This document shows positions 27,700 to 40,181 of a stretch of DNA of 64,000 bases, in pieces (positions within the stretch are counted from its first letter, which is position 1; each line of letters begins with the position of its first letter). The notes beneath the pieces were generated by a model. The model was not told the DNA's origin. It searched no databases and worked only from the letters and a program-made list of their open reading frames with translations. The translations under genes were made by a program, and so were the position numbers. Origin of the DNA: Druceiella hillmani (taxonomy: Eukaryota > Arthropoda > Insecta > Lepidoptera > Hepialidae); NCBI GenBank assembly GCA_039881145.1, contig JAYKKI010000039.1, positions 15,754,001-15,818,000 of the forward strand. The letters are read 5' to 3'.

Positions 27700-29690
27700 T
27701 TATAAAAGCATTTATTTTAGTGTAGAGTCGAATGATACAGGTATAAAAATGGCTTCAGAATTTTAAAATCTATTTTGAAAGTAGCATTTCAACAATAAAC
27801 TGTAACAAGAAAAATGTTACCTAGCTTGTTTCTGCTAGTAGTGCCCTTTTATCATGTAGTATACTTTCATGTTATTTTTTTTTCAGGAAAAAATTTCAAA
27901 TTAGTAAGTAAAATTTAAAATCGAAAATATTTAATTTAGGATATCATTGGCTCTTTACAAAATTTATTCTATTACTGTTTCTACCTATTTAATAAAAAAA
28001 AAACTTAAACAATGTTTTGGATGCTTACAAAAGCGGAATTCTTATCGATTAACAATATTTTTTATAGATTTCTCGAATATATAATGCATACAAAATATAA
28101 TGCAAAAATACAGAGAAATATCACTATATATTAAACACACACAGCCAATGAAACACAAAAATTTAAATAAATTATGTTCGAAGTTAAACATGGTAAAAAC
28201 ATTTTGTTTATTTTTTTTTTGCTAAACTAAATCATGTTCGGCTTTGTAAATGTCCAAAACCTTATTTACTGTAAGTGTTACTTCGATTAAGAAAAGAAAA
28301 AATCCTGTTTTGTGCAGAGCACTCTTATCAATTTACATAAAAAAAAACAACGTATTTAATACAACGTATTTATATAAACAAAATTGCAAATTTAATAAAA
28401 ATACGGTATAATTTTTTTAATGTTATTAAAAAAATTGGAAATTTATTATTAAATTTGACAATTTATTTGAGAGTAATAATAAATAAAACTATATATTTTT
28501 GTGTAAAATATTGAAAATTTTTGTATTTAAGAATCATTTTCACATCGATGTGCGAGGAAGCAACATTGTTAATAACTTTCGGAGAGATGAAATATAATTT
28601 AAAAATGTTCATTTTCAATTTCCCTTTATTTTTTAACAAAAATTAACGTTAATTATCATTTATTTAATAGAAAATAAATATATTTTAACGAGTAACAAGA
28701 AATATTTCATGTCTAAATAAATAACTTGGAATAAATAAGCTCATAATTTTAAAATAATTAGAAAAAGTCATGAACTAAAAGCTATGAACTCAGGAATTTA
28801 TACAGTACTCGCCTACATTAATGATAAATTCAAATGAAGATATAAAATATTTTAAGATATATTTTTCTCAAGATAATATATTTTTCATCATCATGTTTAA
28901 TAAGTTTTTAACTTACGTAAATATTCTTAAATTATAAGAATAAGAATACTGTTATGTACTTACATAATTTGACGGAGATTTAAAATATTAAATTGTTTCT
29001 AAAGCGATGACACAATGTACGAACGGCGCGGCGCGAAGTTTCGAGTGAATTGCTTTTATAAGTTTGAAGTGGAGGTTTATATACCATTAGCTTAAATCGA
29101 TATTTTTATTTATACTCGGCGCTGAGTCACAGTTACTTGATAATTTGAGTCCAACAGTGAAGGAACATGCCAATACATATAAAAGTATTCGAGGCTCGAA
29201 TCGATGGCGCCTAATAGCTGACAATGTTCAAATAACCTAATCGATATTTGGTACAAAAGGCGGGAAATATTTTATTGATGCCCGGTGTGTCAATAAATAG
29301 GTGACGTGGATTTATAACGGAGTTGCCAAATGATCACATAATTAAAATTAATAAATTTACAATAATAAATTTAAAAAAATTACATAAGTTCAATGGTTTG
29401 AAATAAATGTATTTAGACTTTTTTTAATAAGCACTTTTTTGTTCTTTTTGCCATTAACAATATTTAAACTAATTTTTTTTTAAATATGGCTATTTTATGA
29501 TCTTCTTCTAAACCTACTAATCGGTCACTGGAGTTTAAAAACCGGTCAGGTAAATGTCTGAACACTAACAAATAAATTATTGATACGAGTTAATCAATAT
29601 AATTAAATTGCGGAGTTCGAATGGAACATTAACAGTTTTGAATTTTTTCAGATTTTTACACCCTATTTTTTGAAAAATCTGTCACATTTA
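27700..29690. other. AT-rich stretch without recognisable gene
   Basis: Nothing codes here by motif. A patch at 28990-29060 (ACGGCGCGGCGCGAAG) is unusually GC-rich and could be an old regulatory or transposon end. Confidence 0.45.
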
Positions 29691-29697
29691 ACATGAT

Positions 29698-29961
29698 GTG
29701 ACAAATTTTCCTCATTTAAATCTTTCCTCTTTATATTTTTTTGTACGGAACGGGTTCTGTACAGAAATTTTAGGTGCGAGTTCTCAAGATATCACAAATA
29801 AAAATAGACAAGACGTGGACTTTGTCGAGATGAAAGTAAGCCAAAATGATGACGCTATCAAAAACTGTGATATACCAGTTCTTGAAGTCGACACTATTAG
29901 CAACCGATCTAATGTTGTTGTCTCTCCCAATATTGTTGCGTCACGTTGTATTGTCTCCTGA
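29698..29961 (+). pseudogene. Unassigned coding-like ORF
   Basis: An 87-codon ORF whose second half (NRQDVDFVEMKVSQ, then CDIPVLEVDTISN) has the composition of real protein rather than AT-rich noise. No family was recognised, and the sequence downstream is broken. It may be the tail of a retroelement ORF. Confidence 0.25.
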
Positions 29962-30159
29962 AGCAAATAGACCAAATCCGAGAAAAATATTCAGTGAAAA
30001 AACTTCATAAAAAAGAGAAGAGAGAAAGGTAAATCAAGAATATTTATAGATACATTGGATTATAAAGATAGAAAAGGAAAGAATACAGGAAATTAAAAAT
30101 ATTAAGCAGTGAACAAAAGAATTGAAAATGTCGAAAAATTTATTAAACATTAAACATTA

Positions 30160-30290
30160 AAACTGTGTTGCGCTTAAAATTGTCAATTTGCGTTGCGCTT
30201 AAAATTGTCAATTTGCGTTGCGCTTAAAATTGTCGATCTACGTTGCGCTTAAAACTATCGATATGCGTTGCGCTTAAAATGTAATAAATA
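30160..30290. repeat. 25-bp minisatellite
   Basis: Nearly five tandem units of GCGTTGCGCTTAAAATTGTC plus AATTT. The last two copies diverge (GTCGATCTA, CTATCGATA). An AATAAAG with GT-rich sequence follows at about 30290, reminiscent of an LTR R/U5 region but without support. Confidence 0.85.
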
Positions 30291-31241
30291 AAGTGAATCA
30301 GCGGTTAGTATCCAGTGTTGTCTGGGTTCACTTCAGATCGGCGTTAGTAATTTCAAGTTGGTTGTAATTAATAAATCCGGTATAAAGTTAGAGCTTCTCA
30401 CCTGTGATATAAATTTATATAATAATTATGTCCTTAAATAAGCTTTTTTTAGTCATCATTGGTTTCAGTCAATTCCCATGGATCGACCATTTTAATAGTA
30501 AAAGTATCCTTTCTTACATTATTTCAATCTTCTTTTACTCTTCAATCGAAGGAAGATAGCAAGCAATTTCGTTTATATTTGTCTTTACCGCTCGGCTATC
30601 TTTAGCAATACCATGGTGACGTAGCCATACCTAAGGATCAGGATAAAGCTTCATTTCTAGTAGTTTCAGAGATTAGTGAAGAGATACAGATTAGCAAACG
30701 AGCAAATAAATCCCCTCTTTACAAAATAATGTAGATGAGAGACGAGGGAAGACGCTACAGACAATTTCAAGGTCATTCATTTTTAATTAAATCACGGTAT
30801 TATTTGTGACATTTATTGTAATATTATCATACTTATGAAGGTTTTATATGAATTGGCAGTATGGCTGATTCTGCCTTCGAGTCTCGATTTTTACGAAGAA
30901 GAAATACAGCGGAATAGGAATTAAATCGAATTTTCCATAAATATGAATTTCATTTTTGATAAAACAATTTTATGATTTTTATCAAATTCAATAAAAATAC
31001 AACCTGAATCTAACTTAATATAACTAAAGCGAGTTTGTTTTCGTTGAAATCGCAATTTTAACAGTGATTTTCTTCAAATTCCATAGATATATACTTTTAA
31101 CATTTTCTGCTCAGTTTGATGCAGAGAATCACCTGTACAAAAATAGATTCTGAGGAAAAGTGGTTTAGATCTACAACAGCTTCTTGAGATTTTGCTTCAC
31201 TCTCTATGGTCAAGGAAAAACTGACTATGATTTTTTAATTA

Positions 31242-31715
31242 TTAATATTTATTAACGTAACTTTCGTAGCAACTATGTGTTATGCGGGTAACGTTGCCAG
31301 CTTTACCAATATAAGACCATTGCATAAAATGTAGAAACGGTTTGTTCAATTGAAAAACAATTATTTTGTTTAGTGTCGTAATTGCTATAGTAAAGAAAAA
31401 AAACAGTGAGCCGTCACGGGATGCCCGGCAGATGTGAAACATAGTGTTCGTACAAGTAATATGCATAAAAGACAAGACTATTACAGGAACTAAATATAGC
31501 ATAATGAAAAAATAAAGTATTACGAATTTCTTACAGAAAATGGTGACTTTATTTAATAAACATTTATTTACAATTAATACAAAAATAATAAAGCACAGGG
31601 TATGTGTACCGTAGTAAACAACAGCGTCGAACTGAGTGAGGAGGGGGTCGCGTAGTCGGTTGCACATGGCGACACGTCGCCATACCGTACACTCTACTAC
31701 ATATAGACTATACAT
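31242..31715 (-). other. Long unassigned ORF
   Basis: A 157-codon ORF that is hydrophobic and Phe/Ile/Val-rich, with no motif I recognise. Composition-driven chance is the more likely explanation, although the length is unusual for this base composition. Confidence 0.15.
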
Positions 31716-31748
31716 ACCTTAGTATAGCGTGGCGACCCGTCGCCACGC
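31667..31748. repeat. Pair of short perfect hairpins
   Basis: ATGGCGAC-AC-GTCGCCAT (31667-31684) and GCGTGGCGAC-CC-GTCGCCACGC (31727-31748) share the GGCGAC/GTCGCC stem and lie about 42 bp apart around an AT-rich spacer. Confidence 0.75.
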
Positions 31749-31858
31749 CAACGATCCGGTTTATACCTGCGCCTATTGATGTTTCACATCAAAAAGGCGT
31801 TTTGTTATAAAACCGATGTCTATTTGTAAATTAAATATTTTCTGCAATTTAAAATCAA

Positions 31859-32215
31859 TGCCGTAACAAGAGCGGTGCCGTGGCATAGGGCTCAGGCTAT
31901 GAGGAGCGCAGAAATGGTTGTTGAGGGGCGTAATAAGGCGTTACAAATAGAGATGGAACTGTTATGGAAACAGTGCCGTAATAAAGGCAGTAGAAGCAGT
32001 TCTGTGGCACAGGGCGCAGATTTCAGGGAGGCCAGAAATTATCATTGAGGGGTGTAACCAGAGGTGGAACTATCGTTAAAAAGAGGTGGAATTTTGTTTG
32101 GGACTTGTGCTGTAAAAATAGCATGCCTTAGCACTGAGCGCAGGCTTCAGTGAGCGCAGAAATGATTGGGGAGGAGCGTAGCCATAAGCGATAGAGGTGG
32201 CACTGGACGTTAGTC
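31859..32215. repeat. Three diverged tandem units of about 110-135 bp
   Basis: Units start near 31859, 31970 and 32107. Each carries GTGCCGTGGCA or a variant, then GGGC(T/G)CAG, GCAGAAAT and GAGGGG(C/T)GTAA, then AGAGGTGGAACT. They are GC-richer than the surroundings and non-coding. Confidence 0.7.
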
Positions 32216-32267
32216 GGGGTCGATACCGCACTATTCGAAAATATTCATTTTTTACTAGGCTTTTACT

Positions 32268-32398
32268 GCTCTCACTCCCCCTCTCTCACTTTCACTCCCT
32301 TTCTCCCTCTCTCTCTCTCTTTCCATCCCTGTCTCTCCCCGATAAATCGAAAGCTTCTTAACGTCCATCTCTCCCTCCCTCTCTCTCCGTTAACAACC
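32268..32398. repeat. Polypyrimidine (CT)-rich tract
   Basis: CTCTCACTCCCCCTCTCTC and similar runs cover the stretch. The 60-codon minus-strand ORF across it is a translation of the tract. Confidence 0.85.
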
Positions 32399-33679
32399 GG
32401 AAGCTTCATAAAAACCTTTGCTTTCGTTTCATCGCCACGTTCGTCGCGTTTCACTTTTAGTTCTCAATTAGTTCCCTATCCCAAACGTCTGTTAAGAAGG
32501 TTCGCTTCAAAACAAAATGACACTGTCACAGTTGTTTTTGTGAAAACGTCAATCGTGTATAAAATGATAAAATTTTTGTACTGAGCCATTTAATTAATTT
32601 ACAACTTATATTTATTGAATACAGGGAAATATCTGAGGGATACATATAGCTTTGAAATTATATGGATACCTTTGGCAAATGTCGAATCTATACAATAAAA
32701 TAGTGGGGTTGCTCTGCGCGTATGCAGTGCATGACGACCGGCTGCCATGAATGTCAGAGGGGTAATTACTTCGCCAAAAACTGTCGGGCGTGATTGCCTC
32801 CCCACAACCAGAGAACATATATTAAAGTATAAGATAAGAGACCGGAAGTCGAAAATTTGTAACGCTAATTTCATCTTCCTCAGCAGATGGCGTTTAGCGC
32901 ATTCAACTTGGGCGCTTCCGGGCGCCATACTTTTTCTCGCTGTCTATGTGTACATACGCGTGGTATTATTTCTCGCAGAAAAGTATAATACTGAAAATTA
33001 TTGTGTGACCTCTCATTTTCTCCGGAGAACTTTTATTTTTAATACTGCTTTTTATAAGTATTTTTATTTTAATTTAGATACCAACGATTTTTTTTGATTT
33101 TGTTTTATTTTCTAATGGCGTGCATTCTACCCGGCTATTACTCCACTCAAAAACTACTAGAGGACTCTCATTTTCCAGGCTTCCAAAATGTACAACTCGT
33201 AGGCAATTACACCTGTATAACTATGTTTATATCCACAAATATATATATTACGATACTAATTATAAATTATTTACATCTTTTAAAATGTATGACAACTTAT
33301 CTCATGAACAAGGTTTAATTTTTGTTAAAGATCGCTTATTATGTATTATAAAATCGTGGGTTTTCAATTCATTTTTAATGAAATTTTAATAATGAATTCT
33401 TTATTGATAATTTTAAAAAGAGAGCCTATTTAGATAATTAAAACGAGTTACTGCTGATTGTGAGATATGTGGTACAGATGATTTCTCTCATTTATTTATT
33501 AAACTTGTCTAATTTATAATTATTTTAAACTTTTCCCTTGATCAGAAGTAAACTTTGATATTATCTTTTTAGATCTGTACCTGCGCTAACCTATCAATCT
33601 TCCAAGCTATTAATTGCAATCTTTTAAAGTGTAAATTTTTATTTTTAAAATCACCAGGATCTGAAACGAATAAAATATT

Positions 33680-34002
33680 GTAAGCCATAGAATAGAATAT
33701 TGAATAATAAGCCGTAGAATAGAATATTGAAAATGTAAGCCATAGAATAGAATATTGACAAATAGAATAAAATATTGAATATTGAATATATTTGGCGTTA
33801 ATTTTGTAGAAATTTAAAAAATTAAACTACGTGATGTAGTATTATTTCTACTTTCTTGAAGTTCTTTACCACGACCTAGGTTTCGTTGTATTACAACATC
33901 TTCAGGTGGGATATTAGCAAAGAATGTTATTTGCTAATATCCCACCTGAAGATGTTTGTAATATAACGAAACCTAGGTCGTGGTAATGAACTTAAAGAAA
34001 GT
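33680..34002 (-). mobile_element. Penelope-like foldback element, copy D, with expanded tail
   Basis: The core is 33780-34002. The tail at the left is preceded by three or four units containing AGAATAGAATATTGA (33680-33785). The outer 40 bp of the right arm (the 5' end in element orientation) is missing, ending in GAAAGTGACAACGC. So the copy is 5'-truncated and its tail has grown by tandem repetition. Confidence 0.72.
33869..33909 (-). ncRNA. Hammerhead-ribozyme-like motif in copy D, consensus form
   Basis: This is the best-preserved copy: CCAC / CTGAAGA / bulged T / GTTGT-AAT-ACAAC / GAAA / CC-TA-GG / TC / GTGG, with all stems paired and the GTC cleavage triplet. The mirror arm is at 33942-33983 on the plus strand, with a one-base insertion in stem II. 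Confidence 0.5.
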
Positions 34003-35023
34003 GACAACGCAAAGCCTCTTTACCTGTGCATGATCAGTATTATTTATGTGGTCAGTATCATAAGTTTATTTGTCCTCATTTTATTTTTACTGATAAAATA
34101 ATAATATTGCTTTCATAAATTAGTTTGATTTTGATTTCTATCAACCTTTCGAGTTAAAATAATATTTTTAATCATATTTTTCGCCTCTAATTGAGTATTT
34201 CTTTATTCAGATTAACCGAGCAAACATCGCATAAAGGCGTAGTCCTTGTGATGAAATTTCAGGTTCATTGACGGTACTTGCTATACCTACTTTTCGTTGA
34301 TCTAATTTATAGTATGCTAAATGATAGATTTGTATATGCCAATATTTATTTATTTCTTTCTACATAAATTTACTAGATATTTTTTCAACTGTCTAACCTA
34401 TCCACTTCACTTTCATTTCCTGTTCTCGATGGAAGATACTCCCACCACTTCCCATGGTTTCCATCGAGCAATAGCACAAATTTGATACATTTAAGCAATA
34501 ATGTAATTACATATGTGTTATTGGTGAAGACTGGGATACAATTTTAACTATTCAAGTTCTGTCAAATTGTTTTTAAGTTTTTTATAGAACAATGTACTGA
34601 TTTTACCATAAACTTAACATTAATAATTATAATTCATACAATAGGCAATCTGCACAAAAAGTACCGCAATAGCAGAGTCTAGTAATAGCTTAAACTTTCA
34701 GAATTATGATAAAATTAGTGATGAATGTAGAATGCTCAAGTTTTGATGTTATATTTGTTAATGTGAAATTCAAGGAGAAATTTTAAAAACTCCATGTATA
34801 TCAATTTCAATATAAAATATTGTGATTGAAACAACAATTTTGAACTTGTTAAAAGAATAACCCTTTCCTGACAAATGGTCTAATGTAAAAAAATTTACGA
34901 ACACTAGTGGAATCACTTGTAAAAATAAAAACTCAAATTGACAACTTTACCAAAATTTTGAAATAAATTTTTTCCATTAAGACACGCCAAGTCAAATACA
35001 CCACAGAATACGCAATAACATCC

Positions 35024-35187
<164 letters not shown>

Positions 35188-35189
35188 CT

Positions 35190-37080
35190 TGTGTATGTAT
35201 TTTTTCAGCTCTACAGTAGAGGGCGTCCATAAACTATTAAATTTAATAAATGTAAATTCAGTGTTTTGTAATAATCAAAGCGCCATCTAGTGAGTCGGCT
35301 TCCTGTTGTCCGCACAAAATTACGACCACTTTTTTAGTATGGGTTAGTATGCGTGATGTCCATTCTGTACTCTATGTTTAGTGCCGGAGATGTTTGTGCT
35401 TCAAAAATTAATATTCCTCCTTATAGGTAAGTCCATGTAAAGTGGGGCGAAATATTTTTTCGCGTACCCCATCGAGTGAGATATAATTGGATAACTTTTT
35501 TAATAAGAAAATAAGATTCTATTTACCATTTTTCATGTTTATATGTAAAATAATATTGTGCTTTAAAGAAAATGTATATGAATATGAATATGTAAAATAA
35601 ATTTGTGCTTAAAATGTGGTGATAATATTAAGCTTTAAACTGAGTTTGCAAAATATTTAACTTTAAAATGATTTTCGAAGCGTGGATTTAATAAAATCTG
35701 AATTAAACTTATTTCGGTTAAAATACATCAACAATTTCCAGAGGTACAGGCAATTTACAAAACATTTCTTTATGCGTGTTCCGACATGCATTTTGTTGTT
35801 TTTTTTTAATTTAAAAAGAAAATAAAATAATGGTTTCTATCTTAAATATGAAATTCATACTTTTAAAAAAATATGACTTCATTATATATGTTCACATTTT
35901 CTATTTTAATAATTTTTGCTTTCTATTAAATTATAACTATGGATACGGCAGCTAATGCTGGTTATGCTGGTTGTGTTGGAGGGGGGGGGGGTCCTTAATT
36001 GCTATTTCTGTTTAACTAACTTCTTGTTTTGTTTTTTTCTTTTATTTTATGGTTTTGCATATTTTCGTATACCTACCGCATGAGGCTGTTTCCACCTTTT
36101 TATGTATTCATGTTTTTATGTAAGGTAAGAACATTGGTGATAGTCGTTGTGTGTATAGTCTTCTAGCAGTTATTTTTTTTGTAGAGAGGAAATAAAATTG
36201 AAATTGATTTATATGAGTTTCGTAAATATGAATAAAATATTAAATATGAATAAAAAATAAAAATTAATATTTGGTCTACTTCATTTTTGTCTATTCAAGG
36301 ACATGGACATACGTATATTAGTTTAATAAGAACCAGTCACACATCTGCAATGTGTCTATATGTACGTAGGTACTAAAAAAGGACTAGTACTTATACTCAT
36401 AATCAATTAAAACCTTAACACGATCGAACATTTATTGCTAAATATGGAATTAAATCACTAAATATAATTTTAAAATGTTTTTGGAAGAATTGTAAAAAAA
36501 AATAAATGCAGTCTTTTAAAACTTATTAATTTAAGTTAAAAATTTTTTTATTTCGGAAAAAACAGAAAGAAATAATAGATTTTATTTCAGACCTCAAAAG
36601 GTTTTTTATTGCAAACTTTCGTTTTTTCTCGAAATTTGTGTAAATTAATTTATAAATTTTCAAACCCTGAAGCACAGTTAATTTCGCGTTGTCCTAACTT
36701 AAAGCACCGTTGTTTTTAGGTATACATATGATCTATGATCTTATACTAAATAGACCTTTTATTAGCACTCTAAAAGTAGTCCTCTAAGAAGAAGGTAACT
36801 GCCTTGTCTTCTATACAACTATTTCTTTAACATAGATGCTTTCTTTTCTTCGCGGATGTACTGACGCTCGTGCTATCTGTATCCATCATACAGCGATTTT
36901 TTCTTCGTTGTCTTGATGAACTCGTCTAGCATATAATACAATCTGTTTATAATAAAGGTATAGGTCATAAATCGAAAATTTGAATTATGAAATTCCTCCG
37001 ACTGATTTTATTTTTAAAGGTAAACTAGCATTTTAGCCAAAAAATGGATTTTTTTGAAAATTAAAAAGTGGCTGTACCTC
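35190..37080. other. AT-rich stretch without recognisable gene
   Basis: A block at 35279-35375 (CGCCATCTAGTGAG to GTCCATTCTG) resembles 38972-39125, suggesting another old dispersed repeat. There is a run of 12 G near 35980. Nothing else is seen. Confidence 0.45.
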
Positions 37081-37093
37081 TTAACAATATAAA

Positions 37094-37349
37094 TCATTGA
37101 ATATATTTTGCGTTAATTTTGTAGAAATTCATTATTCACAATTAAGTGAAACTACGTGATGTAGTATTGTTTCTACTTCATTTAGATTCTTTATTACGAC
37201 TTAGGTTTTCTTGTATTACAATTGTTTGAATCCTTAATTTTTGCTAATAGCCCACCTGAAGATACTGTAATACAACGAAACCTAGGTCGTGGTAAAGAAT
37301 TTAAATAAAGTAGAAATAATACTACATGACGTAGTTTCATTTAATTGTG
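37094..37349 (-). mobile_element. Penelope-like foldback element, copy E
   Basis: The tail is at the left (ATTGAATATATTTTGCG) and the head ends CTTTAATTGTG-like at the right. It is flanked by an 8-bp direct repeat AATATAAA (37086-37093 and 37350-37357). The left arm is diverged and partly deleted; the right arm keeps the hammerhead-like motif at 37252-37292. Confidence 0.72.
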
Positions 37350-38572
37350 AATATAAACAATTATAAATCAATGTTTTTAAGCCTATCTTTTTCTTCATGA
37401 TTTACGTGGGTGCGCTGTTTGAAGCTACTGTTTCAGGATTCCCCACTTAAATACAGAACCCTTCTAATTTTATCATGTCTGCTTGTCTGTCACACCCTCG
37501 TAATAAGAGTGTAAGGTGTCTATTTAATTTAACGTCACTTTTTATGGCGAGCAATCGTTCTCATGATGAATGCGTTAATTCTGATTCTACAAAGTCATGG
37601 TTAATCGCTCATTGATTTCGACAATATAAGTAAGAATATAAAGCAAGTTCGTTTAAGCATTTTTAGAAAAAGTTTTTATCGATCTTGATATATCTTGATA
37701 TATACTTTTTTCAGGAAGCGTAAAGGGTAATCTAGTATTAGAAATTTTTATCGATCTTTCAACACGTCACTTATTGTTCCACAAGTGCCATTATATTAAA
37801 AGCTATCTCGGTGTTGCCATATAAATAAATAAATTGTGCATAATTACATAGTAAATTATTTTTGCATAGTTTTTGTGCTATTTTTATTTAAAATAATGAA
37901 AAATGTCGAAAAAAGTTACTGATTTTAATGCATTTTCATATTTTGTACTTTAATTTAAAAAAAAAACAACATTTTACACAAGTTTTTGAGATTTAATAAC
38001 AGTAATTTCACTTCTCAACATGTTTAGGGATTCATAATCTAATGGAAAAAAAGGACTTTAAGTTTTAACTCTTTAGATTATAACGTTGGCGTAGCCAGGT
38101 GAGGCAACTTAGGGTACGGTCTCTCCATAAAACATATCTCCAAAATAATTCATGTAGAATTTAAATACCGATGAAAAAAATTGTTAGACATTGATGTGAA
38201 CGCAAGATTAAAGTAAATATTTTATGTGATGCGCGATTTTTTTAATGTTATGTAAATTTTATAACATAATTATGAACAAATTCGTCTTTTTGACTGTATC
38301 GGCTCCTCTTAGGCCCTTCCAAAGAAAAATAGTGGCTACGCCAATATTTTGTGTTAATGTATTATGTCTTTCACTGAATTTTATTCCAAATCCTTAACGT
38401 AATCACTTCTTTTTTCTTCCATTTTCAAGATATCACATCATCATGTATTGTTGGCCAAGTGTGGGTTTTAACAAAAGTTTGAAAATATGTCTCATCTGTT
38501 AATAGATTATGGAACATTTTTTGTTTTGTTTTTCAGATGTACAAGTGGCCCACACTGATTTATGCAGTTAGC

Positions 38573-38985
38573 ACCTAGTGATGCCAGAGAGTTACTTGCA
38601 GTACCCTGATGCTATTCACAACTGCATTTCCGAATTTATTCAAATTTTCTTAAATTGTATTTTTAAAGTAATGCTATTTTATATTATATAGTAATGTTAT
38701 TTTAACGTTTGTCTTTTGTAAAATATTTTTGTTTAATAAATAAATTTATAAAAATAAAAATTACTTCTTTCTTCGATAACATTTTCAGATGTATAGTTAT
38801 TTGCAGAATCTATATAAAACTCAGTTTTCAAATTTTTCTTGAAGCGTATTTTTATAATAATGTTATTTTAATATCTAAAATTATATAGTAACATTATTTT
38901 AACATTTGTCTGCTACGAAATATTTTTGTAATAACAGTTTTAATAAATGTGTAAAAATTACTTTTTCTTTCAATACGCCATCTGT
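38573..38985 (+). repeat. Dispersed repeat, copy 2, internally duplicated
   Basis: Matches 1126-1383 in reverse. The AT-rich body (GTAATGTTATTTTAACG, TTTGTCT, AAATATTTTTGT) is present twice in tandem (38650-38765 and 38850-38965). It ends at a CGCCATCTGTGAG motif. Confidence 0.6.
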
Positions 38986-39160
38986 GAGTAGCAGAGAGCA
39001 AAACATCCGAATCACTTCGCAGCACTAAGCCGAGTCACTTCGACAGCGTTACAAAAACACGATTTTGGATGGAAAATTGTGATGCTTTTTTATATGGGTT
39101 GATATGCGTAGTGTTCATTCTGTTTGTCTCTGGTCTGCGGTTCGTCCTCAATTTTTTCTG

Positions 39161-39800
39161 CTATATAAAACTTTAGTATATGATCTGTGAAAGCAACTCA
39201 AATCTATCAGAGTGGAAAGATATTTTACTCAATAATCGTTGCCTATAAAGGGCTGTGGTAAACGACGTGATGATATAGAACAGAATAAAAAACTACTCTA
39301 ATTTTATTTATCTAATTCCCCTATATAAAACTTTAGTATATGATCAGTGAAAGCAACTCAAATCTATAAGAGTGGAAAGATATTTTACTCAATAATCGTT
39401 GCCTATAAAGACGGGTTGTGGTAGACGAAGTGATGATATAGATCAGAATAAAAAACTACTCTAATTTTATTTATCTAATTCCTCTATATAAAACTTTAGT
39501 ATATGATCTGTGAAAGCAACTCAAATCTATCAGAGTGGAAAGATATTTTACTCAATAATCGTTGCCTATAAAGACGGGTTGTGGTAGACGAAGTGATGAT
39601 ATAGATCAGAATAAAAAACTACTCTAATTTTATTTATCTAATTCCCCTATATAAAACTTTAGTATATGATCTGTGAAAGCAACTCAAATCTATCAGAGTG
39701 GAAAGATATTTTACTCAATAATCGTTGCCTATAAAGGAGTGTGGTAAACGATGTGATTATACCGAACAGAATAAAAATCTACTCTAATTTTATTATTAGA
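39161..39800. repeat. Tandem array of 160-163-bp units, four copies
   Basis: Units start CTATATAAAACTTTAG at 39161, 39321, 39484 and 39647 and are over 90% alike. Each includes GTGAAAGCAACTCAAATC, AATCGTTGCCTATAAAG and ACTACTCTAATTTTATTTA. There is no ORF. A TATA-like sequence opens every unit. Confidence 0.92.
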
Positions 39801-39894
39801 TTTATGGATATTTTAGTCATCTAAAATATTCGTGGAAACGGGAAATTAGAATGAGTAATATATTTTTAACGAAGTAAGGTGTTGAAGGAATTAA

Positions 39895-40180
39895 ATATGA
39901 AACTAAACTTTCATTTAAGGAATATAAAACTGTAAGTTCTACAAATTTGTGAAAGTAAATTTTCATATAACGAATATAAAACTGTAAGTTCTACAAATTT
40001 ATGAAAGTAAATTTTCATTTAACGAATATGAAACTGTAGGTTCTACAAATTTATGAAAGTCAATTTTCTTTTAACGAATATAAAACTGTAGGTTCTACAA
40101 ATTTGAAACTGAATATAAAACTGTAGGTTCCACAAATTTATGAAAGTAAATTTTCATTTAACGAATATAAAACTGTAAAA
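39895..40180. repeat. Tandem array of about 60-bp units, nearly five copies
   Basis: The unit contains GAATATAAAACTGTA(A/G)GTTC, then ACAAATTTATGAAAGTAAA, then TTTTCATTTAAC. One unit near 40105 is shortened. It abuts the orphan ORF at 40182-40340, whose last codons may derive from the repeat edge. Confidence 0.88.
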
Positions 40181-40181
40181 C

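Noticed and set aside
31242..31715. 157-codon membrane-protein-like ORF
   Set aside because: Its hydrophobic composition is what AT-rich DNA yields by chance, and no motif or splice context supports it. It is kept only as a low-confidence entry.
39161..39800. Hammerhead ribozyme in the 162-bp repeat
   Set aside because: GTGATGATA resembles part of the core, but there is no CUGANGA or GAAA in the required order.
39161..40180. CRISPR-like array
   Set aside because: The units are contiguous tandem repeats without unique spacers, in an animal genome context.
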